Positions 24,791-33,721 are shown, counted from the first letter of the stretch. The stretch is DNA of 64,000 nucleotides from Oscillospiraceae bacterium (GCA_021771715.1 JAETOO010000018.1:62001-126000), one strand, 5' to 3'. The notes: generated from the sequence alone by a model not told the origin. A program made the numbers and translations.

Positions 24791-26147
24791 AAAGATGGGT
24801 GTATTCCTGGTAGAACGGCTCAGGCTGGATCAGCCGGGAAGGGGGAAGCAGGAGCTGCGGCAGGAACTGGATTCCCTTCGCGCCGTGAGTGATGAGACCG
24901 TGAGGAGCTATTATGTAAAAAAGGTGTCAAAGGCTTTGATGATAGTGACAGCAGGGTTGGTGCTTGCGGTGGTGAGTTTCCTTGCGTATGCGGGGAGACA
25001 GGCGGGAGTCGAAGGGCAGAGGCTGGCGCGTCCTGACTACGGTGAGGGTGACAGGAGGGAAGCACTTGCGGTGCAGATCGACGGGGAGGAGGTGCAGAAG
25101 CTTGAGGTCACGGTACAGGAGCGAAGATACACGGATCAGGAAATACAGGAGCTGACAGACCGTGCGATTGCAGAGCTGGAACGACTGCTTCCAGGCGAGA
25201 ATACATCTCTGGATGAGGTGCGGCGGGATCTCGTGCTGCCGGAGCGTTTGGCGGACGGTGCGGTGAAGGCAAGCTGGATGACGGTTCCATATGGAGTGAT
25301 TGACGAGAGCGGGCGTCTTCTCGGGTCCGAGGATGAGGATGGCGTGCTGGTGGAGCTACAGGGAACTCTCACCTGCTGCGGAAAGGAAACGCTGTACACA
25401 GCGTATGCCAGAGTATTTCCGCGGGAATTGTCAGAGGAGGAGCGCCTGCGTCAGTCAATTCTGGACGAGGTTCGGGAGGCGGACGAAGAGGGAAGCTATG
25501 GGACGGTGCTGGAACTGCCGAAAGCTGTCGGAGACCGCGGCCTGTACTGGCTGCGCAGGGAGGAAAATCCCTTTTTCAAGGTGCTGGCCTTTTCCGTGAT
25601 TGCTGCGGCGATTTTTTATCTGGAGATGGACAGCCAGGTACACAGCAGGGCGGAAAAGCGAAAGGAGCAGCTGCTGCTGGATTATCCGGATCTGCTGTGG
25701 AGGATGACAATGCTGCTGGGAGCAGGACTGGGAATCAAGGCAACCTTTGTGAAGATCGCAGAGCAGTATTTGAAGGAACAGGGAGTGTACCAGGGCAAGG
25801 GAAGGAAGAAAAGGAGGGCGGTTCGCTATGTCTATGAAGAAATAGCATTTGCCTGCTATGAAATGCAAAGCGGAGTGCCCGAGGCGGAGGCGTACGAGCG
25901 GTTCGGCAGGCGCTGCCAGCTTCCCGAGTACATCCGGCTTGGGACAGTTCTGGCACAGAATCTGAAAAAGGGCGCGAAGGGCCTGACTGCTCTTTTGGAG
26001 ACAGAGGCAGCATCCTCCTTTACCGAGCGAAAGAACAATGCCCGAAAGATGAGTGAGAAGGCGGGGACGAAGCTGCTGCTGCCTATGGTTCTGATGCTGG
26101 GAGTTGTGCTCGTTGTCCTGATGGTGCCGGCATTCTTGTCCTTCTGA
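24765..26147 (+). CDS. tadC: TadC-like protein with large extracytoplasmic domain
   Basis: A 460-residue protein. Its C-terminal part (about 275-460) is a T2SSF platform domain with membrane segments at about 275-295 and 435-460 (LLLPMVLMLGVVLVVLMVPA). It differs from proteobacterial TadC in having an N-terminal membrane segment (about 55-77), then about 190 residues outside the membrane with YTDQEIQELTDRAIAELERLLPG and ELQGTLTCCGKETLYTAYARV. That arrangement is common in clostridial Tad loci. GAGGAGG at 24751 is only 1 nt from ATG 24759 but 7 nt from the in-frame TTG 24765, so I prefer TTG. Partner of TadB in the assembly platform. Confidence 0.82.
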   Translation: MGGIEQIYEKMGVFLVERLRLDQPGRGKQELRQELDSLRAVSDETVRSYYVKKVSKALMIVTAGLVLAVVSFLAYAGRQAGVEGQRLARPDYGEGDRREALAVQIDGEEVQKLEVTVQERRYTDQEIQELTDRAIAELERLLPGENTSLDEVRRDLVLPERLADGAVKASWMTVPYGVIDESGRLLGSEDEDGVLVELQGTLTCCGKETLYTAYARVFPRELSEEERLRQSILDEVREADEEGSYGTVLELPKAVGDRGLYWLRREENPFFKVLAFSVIAAAIFYLEMDSQVHSRAEKRKEQLLLDYPDLLWRMTMLLGAGLGIKATFVKIAEQYLKEQGVYQGKGRKKRRAVRYVYEEIAFACYEMQSGVPEAEAYERFGRRCQLPEYIRLGTVLAQNLKKGAKGLTALLETEAASSFTERKNNARKMSEKAGTKLLLPMVLMLGVVLVVLMVPAFLSF

Positions 26148-26348
26148 TGAAACAGAACTTATATGCAGGAAGGAAACCGTTGCACGTACGCAGGACACTT
26201 GTGTGAACGGAGGGAACAGATCGAGAAATGGTGTGCAGTGCGTGTGCAGAGCGCTTGTGCATGACCGAGGAGAACAAGTTGGAAAATGATACATGGTGAA
26301 TCGTATGTATGTAGAGTACCCGTGTACGAGACGGAGAGGAGGAGTTGT

Positions 26349-26516
26349 ATGGAACACATAAGAGCATTTTTTAAGGAAGAGGATGGCGTAGGCGTGGTGG
26401 AGATTATTCTGATTCTGGTGGTATTGATCAGTCTGGTGCTGATTTTCAAGAGCCAGCTCACGAGTCTTGTCACAGGCATTTTTGGAAAGATTGTAAGCCA
26501 GAGCAACAGCATATAA
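26349..26516 (+). CDS. flp: Flp-type pilin
   Basis: A 55-residue prepilin. A short charged leader (MEHIRAFFKEEDG) precedes a hydrophobic helix. Cleavage is expected after G13, giving a mature protein that begins VGVVE, with the conserved Glu at position +5 (E18). The rest (IILILVVLISLVLIF, then FGKIVSQSNSI) is the usual single helix of a Flp pilin. It would be processed by one of the two local A24 peptidases and polymerised by the Tad motor. A GGAGAGGAGGAG site sits about 6 nt before ATG 26349; the longer frame from 26286 has no such site. The 200-nt gap before it probably holds a separate promoter, since pilins are needed in excess. Confidence 0.9.
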   Translation: MEHIRAFFKEEDGVGVVEIILILVVLISLVLIFKSQLTSLVTGIFGKIVSQSNSI

Positions 26517-26525
26517 GGAGGAACT

Positions 26526-28040
26526 GTGGACAGAAAGGGACAGAGAGGATCCGTCACGGTATTCCTGAGTCTGACCTGCATCCTGTTTCTCTGCCTGATC
26601 TGTTCAACTGTGGAATCTGCGAGGATCCAGGGGGCGAAGGCGCAGGCAGCGAACATTGTGGGCATGGGTAACTTTTCTGTACTGGGAGAGTTCGAAAATG
26701 CACTTTTGGAGGACTACGATGTCTTTGCGGTGGATGGCTCCTACGGGAGCGGGAAGTTTGGAATCAGTAAGGTGGAGGAGCGTCTGGAATCCTTTCTGGT
26801 CCGCAATGCAAATCCCAGGGAGAGCCTGATTGCCGGGTGGTGCTTTGACCCCTGGAGGCTGGAGCTCGTCGACAGCGAGATTTCAAAGTATGCGCTTTTG
26901 ACGGATGAGCAGGGAGAGCCGTTTTACCAGCAGGTGGTTTCGTATATGAAGACAAATTCCGCGATGCTCGCGGTGGACGCTCTGATGGAATACACGAAGG
27001 ACACGGAGAAGATTCAGAAGTGGGAAGAGGAGTATGAGCGGCGGAAGGAAGAAAGCGACAGTGGACTGTCCAGTCTGGAGGAACAGCGGCAGGAAAAACA
27101 GAAGCAGCTGGAATCGGAAGCGGAGGAGGGCGGCGATGTTCAACTCCCCGAGGAAAAGAGCAATCCACTCAAGGAGATTGCAAAGCTCAGGAAGCGGAGC
27201 ATTCTGTCTATTGTTACCGGAGACGCTGCGGTGTCGAAAAAGAAGCTTTCTGCGAGCTCTCTGCCGTCGAAGCGCAGGCTCAGGAAGGGAAATCTGAAGC
27301 TGGAACGGGAGCATGCCGGCGTTCTTGCAAATGTGCTGTTTCGGGAATATCTGCTTTTGCATTTCCCGAATTATCGGACAGAAGCAGATGGAGAGACGCT
27401 GAAGTACCAGGTGGAATATATTCTCGGCGGTAAAAATACCGATGAGAAGAATCTCAAGTATGTCGTGAACCGTCTTTTGCTGCTGCGTGAGGGCATGAAT
27501 TACCTATACTGCCTGGAGAACGGCGAGATGGGAGCAGAGGCGGGAGGTCTTGCACTGACACTGACCGGTTTCCTGGGAATCCCGGCGCTGACGTCGGCGA
27601 CAAAGCACGCGCTGCTGCTCGCTTGGGCCTACGGAGAAAGCCTGCTTGATGTCCGGACACTGCTTCAGGGCGGATCGGTTCCGATATTTAAGGACGCATC
27701 GTCATGGACACTGACGCTGGAAAAGCTGAGCATGCTCACGGAGCTGCTCAGGGAAGGAAAGCCGAACCAGGAGGGCGGAATGGATTATGAGGGGTATCTG
27801 AGAATTCTGTTACATATGGGACGGCTCTCGAATCAAAAGCTGCGGGCATTAGATATGATTCAGTGCAACCTGCAGAAAAAGGACGGGAGCGGAAAATTTA
27901 AGGCGGAGAACTGTGTCGTGGCGATACAGACGGAGACAAAGTGGAATTGCAGTCCGGTATTTTTGGGCCTTCCACAGATTGTGATGGGAGTGCGCGGCGG
28001 AAAGGTCACAGTGCAGCAGAATGGAAGTATTGCGTATTGA
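26526..28040 (+). CDS. DUF5702-type Tad-locus surface protein
   Basis: A 504-residue protein with an N-terminal pseudopilin-like segment (GSVTVFLSLTCILFLCLICS, about 8-27) and a Glu placed soon after it. A long charged coiled-coil region (about 155-215, EEEYERRKEESDSG and EEQRQEKQKQLES) and a mostly helical C-terminal half follow. It matches the DUF5702 family that sits next to Flp in clostridial Tad loci, and a TadG-like role as a minor pilin or tip component is plausible but unproven. The start is GTG 26526 with AAGGAGG just upstream. It follows the Flp stop by 9 nt, so Flp and this protein are coupled. Confidence 0.85.
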   Translation: MDRKGQRGSVTVFLSLTCILFLCLICSTVESARIQGAKAQAANIVGMGNFSVLGEFENALLEDYDVFAVDGSYGSGKFGISKVEERLESFLVRNANPRESLIAGWCFDPWRLELVDSEISKYALLTDEQGEPFYQQVVSYMKTNSAMLAVDALMEYTKDTEKIQKWEEEYERRKEESDSGLSSLEEQRQEKQKQLESEAEEGGDVQLPEEKSNPLKEIAKLRKRSILSIVTGDAAVSKKKLSASSLPSKRRLRKGNLKLEREHAGVLANVLFREYLLLHFPNYRTEADGETLKYQVEYILGGKNTDEKNLKYVVNRLLLLREGMNYLYCLENGEMGAEAGGLALTLTGFLGIPALTSATKHALLLAWAYGESLLDVRTLLQGGSVPIFKDASSWTLTLEKLSMLTELLREGKPNQEGGMDYEGYLRILLHMGRLSNQKLRALDMIQCNLQKKDGSGKFKAENCVVAIQTETKWNCSPVFLGLPQIVMGVRGGKVTVQQNGSIAY

Positions 28041-28152
28041 GCACGAAGAAGAGCTATCGTGGGTATTCGGATCAAGGAGTCAAATATCTGAGTAAGCAAG
28101 ACTGCCAAGGTTCGCTGCCCACGAAGAGAAATGGAAAGCGGGGTGAAAAAGA

Positions 28153-29100
28153 ATGTTTCTGTGCTGGATTGGATTATTGGTATTTTGCGGGCCAATAGTC
28201 GGTTTTACGAGCTGTGGATTATACCGACACAAGTTCACGATCAGCAGAAAGGATAAGCTCTCTCCCCCCTATAATACAAGCTTTGTCTGCCGACAGCGCA
28301 GGAGCATTCTTTTTTGCCCCGCTTTTTCCGGCACTCTGACGGTGGAGACAGCCTTGGTCCTCCCGATCTTTCTGTTTTTCATGATTGCCGCTCTGCAGTA
28401 TGGAGCGGTTATGGAGACGGCAGTCAAGTTTGGGACATCCCTGTCGGAGACCGGAAAAGCGATGGCGACAGCCGCCTACGTGTCAGAATATGGCGGCGAG
28501 TCCAGCGGCGGCACAGATCTGGTGGTAGGGGCACTTTCTGCGATCTATGCGCAGCACCGCGTCTTGTCGGAGGCGGGAGACACCTCATCGGTGAAAAATG
28601 CGAATATGGCGTTATCTTCTTTCCTGGGCGAGGACGAAGAGATTGATCTTATTCTGACGTATCAGATCAGGAGTCCGATTGCGGGTATCCGTCTTCCGGG
28701 CCAGTTTTTCCTTCAGCGCGCCTGGGTGCGGGCGTGGACCGGACGTACGGGAGGCCGCAAGGCGGATGGGGAAGGAGACGGGGAGAGCGGAGACGATTAC
28801 GTGTATGTCACGGCAACGGGAGGTGTCTGCCACGAGGATCCGGACTGTACGTATCTGAAACTGTCAATCCGCGAGGTGGATCGCAGCTCTCTCGAGACGC
28901 TGCGCAATAGCGGAGGCAGTATCTATCATGCGTGTGAAAGGTGCGGCGGAGGCAGCGGATCCAGCGTATATATCACAAAGGACGGCAATCGCTACCACAG
29001 CTCACTGACTTGCAGCGGCCTGAAGCGGACCGTAAAGCAGGTGCGGCGAGACGAGTGTACACTCCGAGCATGCTCAAAATGCGGAAAGCATTCAGGGTGA
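28153..29100 (+). CDS. TadE-like pseudopilin with tandem Cys/His (zinc-binding-like) modules
   Basis: A 315-residue protein. A TadE-like membrane helix (GTLTVETALVLPIFLFFMIA, about 61-80, Glu near its start) is followed by a pilin-like region. The last 95 residues hold two copies of a module of about 45 residues. The first runs VYVTATGGVCHEDPDCTYLK to ACERCGG, and the second runs VYITKDGNRYHSSLTCSGLK to ACSKCGKH. Each has His/Cys, Cys, then CxxC at the end, the pattern of small zinc-binding modules attached to secreted nucleases and other surface proteins. The first 55 residues before the helix are atypical, so a start nearer the helix is possible. No strong ribosome site precedes ATG 28153. 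Confidence 0.8.
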   Translation: MFLCWIGLLVFCGPIVGFTSCGLYRHKFTISRKDKLSPPYNTSFVCRQRRSILFCPAFSGTLTVETALVLPIFLFFMIAALQYGAVMETAVKFGTSLSETGKAMATAAYVSEYGGESSGGTDLVVGALSAIYAQHRVLSEAGDTSSVKNANMALSSFLGEDEEIDLILTYQIRSPIAGIRLPGQFFLQRAWVRAWTGRTGGRKADGEGDGESGDDYVYVTATGGVCHEDPDCTYLKLSIREVDRSSLETLRNSGGSIYHACERCGGGSGSSVYITKDGNRYHSSLTCSGLKRTVKQVRRDECTLRACSKCGKHSG

Positions 29101-29270
29101 TAAGATGACAGAACAAATGCGTAGAAGAAGTTCAAAGAGAAATATATGGCGGGAGAAATATGAAACGATTGGAGTACATGCGGCAAGAAAAATGTCCAGT
29201 AGCCAAGATATGAAGTAGAGAAAGTTGCAATGAGAAAGGCACGTACGAGAAAAGAAGGTGGGGAGACACG

Positions 29271-29717
29271 ATGGCAGGGATTGGAATGTATCAGCAGTGC
29301 ATAACGGCAGTGGCCTTGTCTGTCTGTGCTTATACGGACGTACGGTATAGAAAAGTATATGGAAAGGTGGCGGCAGTCTACGTGGTGTTGGCCGCAGGTG
29401 GTTGGATCGTATGCGGCAAAAAGAATCTTTGTGAGCTGCTTCTGGGATTATTGCCAGGTGCGGTATGCCTCTCCCTTTCGTGGATTACGCGGGAAGCATT
29501 GGGGTATGGGGACAGTATGCTGATTCTGGCCTGCGGATTGTCGCTTGGGCTTTGGCAGTGCCTGAGTTTGTCTGCTATCGCATTTTTTCTGGCCGGAGTC
29601 TGGGGTGCAGTTCTGCTGATCCGACACAGAGGAGACCGGAAGAGAACCTTTCCATTTGTCCCCTTTTTGCTGGCAGCACTGTTTGTGCTGGAATTTTTAC
29701 AGAGGCTGGGGAAATGA
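29271..29717 (+). CDS. Second prepilin peptidase, A24 family
   Basis: A 148-residue membrane protein with the two active-site aspartates of the A24 family: D23 in CAYTDVRYRKV and D81 in LGYGDSML. It is shorter than the TadV-like protein at 20707 and only distantly similar to it. Two peptidases in one Tad locus may divide work between the Flp pilin and the TadE-like or DUF5702 proteins. AAGGTGGGGAG lies about 6 nt before ATG 29271. Confidence 0.85.
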   Translation: MAGIGMYQQCITAVALSVCAYTDVRYRKVYGKVAAVYVVLAAGGWIVCGKKNLCELLLGLLPGAVCLSLSWITREALGYGDSMLILACGLSLGLWQCLSLSAIAFFLAGVWGAVLLIRHRGDRKRTFPFVPFLLAALFVLEFLQRLGK

Positions 29718-29721
29718 GGAG

Positions 29722-29948
29722 GATGCAAAGCGGTCGCCAGAGGGAACTACAGGATGAGGGATGCAGATCGGTCGTCAGAGGGAACTACAGGATGAAGGAT
29801 GCAGATTGGTCGCCAGAGAGAACTGCAGGATAAGGGATGCGGGGCGGTTGTCAGAGAAAACTACAGGATGAGGGATGCAGAGTGGTCGTCAGAGAGAACT
29901 ATAGGATGAGGAAGGCAGAACGGTTGTCAGAGAGAACTACAGTATAAG
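29722..29948. repeat. 38-nt tandem repeat, six copies
   Basis: Units begin at 29722, 29760, 29798, 29836, 29874 and about 29911. Each has a core GTCAGAGGGAACTACAGGAT with few changes. The array fills the start of a 435-nt gap between the second peptidase and the second TadE-like gene. No frame through it looks coding. The rest of the gap to 30150 shows nothing recognisable. Confidence 0.92.
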
Positions 29949-30152
29949 AAGTGCAGTAAATGAAAGTGAAAAAGAAAAAATGGATTTTGGAATAAACTTG
30001 ATAGGGAAGGGTTGTGTTCTGGGATACTCGGAAGTCAATGTTTCACAGTAAGGTAGAAATAGGCCGGAAAAAGAAGTCTGGAGCAGAAAAGAACTGTGGC
30101 ATAAATGTTTTGAAGCTGAACAGTTTGAGAAACGTGCGGAAGGAAAAGTGAG

Positions 30153-30689
30153 TTGAGAGAAAGGGCAACCACGGAAAGGCAGGTGAAAGAATTGAGGATT
30201 GGAAAAAAGGACACAGGCAGCAGGTGGACAGAAGAGAATGGGAATCTATCTGCGTGGCAGGGCAACTACACGGTGGAGGCTGCGGCGGTAATCCCGCTGG
30301 TCTTTCTTGTTTTGGCGGCGCTGCTCATCTGTGCATTTTATGTGCACGACAGCGGCGTGTTTCAAAGCATGGCCTGTGAGGCGGGCGCGGTCGGAAGCAA
30401 TTTTATCACGGCAAAAGAGCGGCAAAAGGCGGTAAAAGAGATGCGTGCTCAGGCAAAGGCCTCCCGCTTTCTCGGAAGCAGAGGGATCTCGGCGACTGTT
30501 TCTGCGGGGGAGCAGGCTGTAGATGCTTCCTATCACGCTTCCTATCCGGTGCCGGGGATTGTGATGCGGTATTTGAACAGAAACAGGCTCAGCATCCGGA
30601 AGAGTTGGCACACCGATATTCCGGATCCGGCAAAGACCATCTGGCTTGTGCGCGGGGTAAAACAGTTGATCGACGGAGGCACGAAGTGA
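30153..30689 (+). CDS. TadE-like pseudopilin
   Basis: A 178-residue protein with a basic leader (about 1-37) and a TadE helix (NYTVEAAAVIPLVFLVLAAL, about 39-58), whose Glu sits at the expected place after the leader. The extracellular part is short. Start choice is weak: TTG 30153 has GGAAGG 9 nt upstream, and in-frame GTG 30183 is the alternative. The stop overlaps the GTG of the FHA protein by 4 nt (GTGA). It is probably a minor pilin or assembly factor of the Tad system. Confidence 0.8.
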   Translation: MRERATTERQVKELRIGKKDTGSRWTEENGNLSAWQGNYTVEAAAVIPLVFLVLAALLICAFYVHDSGVFQSMACEAGAVGSNFITAKERQKAVKEMRAQAKASRFLGSRGISATVSAGEQAVDASYHASYPVPGIVMRYLNRNRLSIRKSWHTDIPDPAKTIWLVRGVKQLIDGGTK

Positions 30690-32566
30690 AAGCGGAATAC
30701 AGACGGGATCTGAAAAATAATTATCTGGTCATTGAAGCGACGGAGAAAGAGGAAGACGAGGACTACTGTATCCATATGGTGGAGCAGAATAAGATCCCGG
30801 GTCTTCTGCCCTTCCACCGGTCGCGAAGAGACGGAAAACTGTTTCTGAATTATGAGATTACAGGCCGTCAGGCGGTTGCCAGTCTGTTCGAGAAGCGGTA
30901 TTTGGGATATGCGGACATTTTGTTTCTGCTGTCCGGAATCAGTGAGCACCTGGATACGCTTTGCCGGTATCTGCTCAGCCCGGAAAAGCTGATCTTTGAT
31001 CCCCAGTATATTTTTACAGAGCCAGAGCGCCGGGGGATCTGGCTTTGCTATGCTCCCGGTGTCGAGCAGGAAACTCCGGTGGCGCTGCTCGCCGAGTTTA
31101 TCCTGAAGCACCTGGATCATGAGGATGGGAGCGCTGTGGCTCTGGGCTATCGCTTTTATGCAAAGACACAGGAAGAGAATTTCAGTCTCCAGGCTGCTCT
31201 GAGAGATCTGCTGTTGGAATGCCGCGCAGGGATTCAAGATCCGTCGGATGCGGACGCGGAGATGCCAGAGTCCGGAAATGCGTGGGGGAGTGGTAGGGAT
31301 GTTCCGCCCGGTGATCCAGCGTCGCTTTCTGGTGGTACATGGAATACAAAAAACAAAGGAAACGCACTGCCTCAGGGGATGCCGTACATAGAGGAGGGGA
31401 AGACTGTTTTTCCGTCAAGTGTGCGTCATGAAATCGGGAAGACAGGAACTCCGTCATCAGATGCATGCTATGGAACCGGAAGGGCAGGAGATTTATCGTC
31501 AAATGCGCGGCGGGAAGTTGGGAAGGCAGGCAGTTTGGCGTCGGATGCTCAATATGGAACGAGGCAGTCAGACGGTTTACCATCGGGTGTGGGAGGAGGA
31601 ACCAGAACATCAGGAGCCTCGTCATCAAATGCGCGCTATGGAACCGGAAGGTCGGGAGGATCATCATTAAATGCACGCCAGGAAGCTTGGAACGCAGGTG
31701 GTCCGGCGTCGGATCCTCGATATAGGTCTGCGGACAGCGGGAGGTCTGGTTCCGGACAGCGGGGATGGCAGGGGCAGAGCGATCAGGATCCGATCTGGAA
31801 AGAGTATGAGGTCATTCATAAGTCCAGAAGTGATCGCGGAGATGCGGCATCGAAGGAGCTGAGGCCAAAAGGCGGAGAATCCGACAGTCCGCGTCTGGCA
31901 GAGCGCATTTTTCGTGTGGTGCATCCAGCGGTGCTTCTGTCAGCCTTGTTTCTGATAGCAGCGTCAGAGGCTGCGTTCTATTTTGGTTATTTGGAGGTGA
32001 CGGAGGCCGGAGGAGTGTTTTTCCTGATTTTGTCGGCGGAGCTGCTTGCGAATAGCTACTGGCGGAGAGCAAAGGAGCGAAAGGAACAGAAACGATACGA
32101 GGGCTGGGACGATGAAGAGGATGAGGATGAGGATGGAGAATACTTGCGTCTTCAGGCGGAGATGTATGAAACTTCGCGTGCCGGAAGGATGGAGAAGGAA
32201 CAGATCGGAGAGACACGCTGTCTTACGGAAAGTGAAGAGGCTGGACAAATGCGTCTGATCTATGTGCCAGCATACGGCAGCTTCAAGGAGGGTACGGCCA
32301 GCTTTCCGGATATCGTAGTCGGCGGCGATGCAGTGACCGTCGGTAAACTTCCGGAAGCGTGTGAGATTGTGCTGCCGGCACAGACGGTGAGCCGATTGCA
32401 TGCAAGACTGGAGCGCAGGCAGGAGAAATATTTCCTGCAGGATTTGAACAGCCGTAACGGCACGTTCGTAAATGGAGAGCGCCTGGATCCGCAGGAGATC
32501 CGCGAGTTTTCCGGAGGTGACCGGATTGCCTTCGCGGATATCCAGTATCGGGCGGTGTGCCTGTAG
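30686..32566 (+). CDS. DUF6382 and FHA domain protein of the Tad locus
   Basis: A 626-residue protein. The N-terminal DUF6382 region (about 1-185) is a helical domain found beside Tad genes. A linker follows with seven 14-residue repeats (257-354; e.g. SSNARYGTGRSGGS, SSDACYGTGRAGDL). Then come two close membrane segments (about 410-450) and a C-terminal FHA domain (about 545-626) with VSRLHARLERR and LQDLNSRNGTFVNGE. FHA domains bind phosphothreonine, so control of pilus assembly by a Ser/Thr kinase is a reasonable inference, though no kinase is seen nearby. The start is GTG 30686, coupled to the preceding stop, with GGAGG 6 nt upstream. Confidence 0.87.
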   Translation: MKAEYRRDLKNNYLVIEATEKEEDEDYCIHMVEQNKIPGLLPFHRSRRDGKLFLNYEITGRQAVASLFEKRYLGYADILFLLSGISEHLDTLCRYLLSPEKLIFDPQYIFTEPERRGIWLCYAPGVEQETPVALLAEFILKHLDHEDGSAVALGYRFYAKTQEENFSLQAALRDLLLECRAGIQDPSDADAEMPESGNAWGSGRDVPPGDPASLSGGTWNTKNKGNALPQGMPYIEEGKTVFPSSVRHEIGKTGTPSSDACYGTGRAGDLSSNARREVGKAGSLASDAQYGTRQSDGLPSGVGGGTRTSGASSSNARYGTGRSGGSSLNARQEAWNAGGPASDPRYRSADSGRSGSGQRGWQGQSDQDPIWKEYEVIHKSRSDRGDAASKELRPKGGESDSPRLAERIFRVVHPAVLLSALFLIAASEAAFYFGYLEVTEAGGVFFLILSAELLANSYWRRAKERKEQKRYEGWDDEEDEDEDGEYLRLQAEMYETSRAGRMEKEQIGETRCLTESEEAGQMRLIYVPAYGSFKEGTASFPDIVVGGDAVTVGKLPEACEIVLPAQTVSRLHARLERRQEKYFLQDLNSRNGTFVNGERLDPQEIREFSGGDRIAFADIQYRAVCL

Positions 32567-32642
32567 CCGGAGCCTTTTTGCAGACAGAAACCAAAGGATA
32601 GCTGCCGCATTCGAAATAGATGATTGCCGGGAGGCAGTCCGC

Positions 32643-33524
32643 TTACTGTGGAAGACTTGCCTTTGCCCGGAACCAATAGGTGTACAAGTCCTCAAACCCG
32701 AGCGATTTGTACAGTGCCTTTGCGTAGGTATTTCCCTTGACGACCTGCAGATAGGCGCGCGTCGCCCCCTTTTTCTGAGCCTCGGAGAGAATCGCGCTGC
32801 AGATGGAGCGGGCATATCTTTTGCGGCGGCAGCTCGCATCGACGTAGATGGCATACAGGCCGACGTGCCCCCGGTCCATGATCCCGAGACCGGAAGCGAC
32901 CATCCGGCCGTCAATCTCGATGCTTGCGACAATCGTCTCCTTTGGGATCGCCTTGAACATGGACGGGACGATCCTGCGCAGAGTCGGATTGGTGGTGCCG
33001 TTGAGGCGGAAGAGCGAGGTGATCCACTCATCCGTGATGCGGTCCTGCAGCAGGACAATCACATCGTCGGGATAGACGATGAACGACGGCAATCCCGAAT
33101 TTCTCCCGTAATACTCGTACTCCGCAGATACGGGCAAATACGGGCGGAAGTTTTGCATATCCATCGTCATGACCTCTGTCGTGTGCTGAATTTCATAGCC
33201 CTTGTCCTCAAGCAACCGGTCAAATGACGGATCAATCAGGGGACTGATCTTAAAAATAGACGGGGTGTGATAATTTGCATACACGGCTTCACAGTATTTG
33301 ATTTTCTCTTCGATTGGCACGAGAGATGCGCCTACCTGTGTGACGCTGTTCGTTCGATGGGTATAATTGTGTGAAAACCGGATCAGCCAGCCGTCATACA
33401 GCTCGATTTTGTGTGAGGGCCAGGCGTTCAGGGAAATCTCCTCAATTAATTTTATGTAGGCTTCTTTTTCTGATTCCGCGGCGGTGTCGGAGATCGGAGA
33501 AGAGATAGTGTCAGATAAATTCAT
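32643..33524 (-). CDS. GNAT family N-acetyltransferase
   Basis: A 293-residue protein with a C-terminal GNAT domain (about 180-293). The acetyl-CoA loop is read in SCRRKRYARSICSAILSEA, preceded by HVGLYAIYVD and followed by AYLQVVKGNTYAKALYKSLGF. The N-terminal half (INAWPSHKIELYDGWLIRFS) is also typical of the two-domain GNAT group that includes uncharacterised acetyltransferases. The substrate is unknown. ATG 33524 has AGAGGAG 8 nt upstream. It is convergent with the Tad operon, which ends only 76 nt away. Confidence 0.88.
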   Translation of the reverse strand: MNLSDTISSPISDTAAESEKEAYIKLIEEISLNAWPSHKIELYDGWLIRFSHNYTHRTNSVTQVGASLVPIEEKIKYCEAVYANYHTPSIFKISPLIDPSFDRLLEDKGYEIQHTTEVMTMDMQNFRPYLPVSAEYEYYGRNSGLPSFIVYPDDVIVLLQDRITDEWITSLFRLNGTTNPTLRRIVPSMFKAIPKETIVASIEIDGRMVASGLGIMDRGHVGLYAIYVDASCRRKRYARSICSAILSEAQKKGATRAYLQVVKGNTYAKALYKSLGFEDLYTYWFRAKASLPQ

Positions 33525-33658
33525 TGCAATTACTCCTCTGTTTTTTTGCATTGACTCATAATACATGAAATTTTCAGGAAAAGCAAGAATAAGTTAGAAC
33601 ACACGTTGCGGGAGAGTAGCGGCAGATCTGTAAAAGTGATAGAAATCATCTGCGCCGG

Positions 33659-33686
33659 TTGCCATACAGGGAGATCGTGCTATAAT
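33659..33686 (+). promoter_or_regulatory. Sigma-A promoter of the rhomboid gene
   Basis: TTGCCA at 33659-33664, a 16-nt spacer and a perfect TATAAT at 33681-33686. The start is near 33693, about 30 nt before the ATG, with GGGGGAATAAG as the ribosome region. Confidence 0.7.
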
Positions 33687-33721
33687 GGGCACAGCAAGAT
33701 TACCTGGACAGGGGGAATAAG

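Noticed and set aside
29722-29948. Regular repeats considered as a CRISPR array
   Set aside because: Units of 38 nt follow one another directly without unique spacers, and no cas gene is near.
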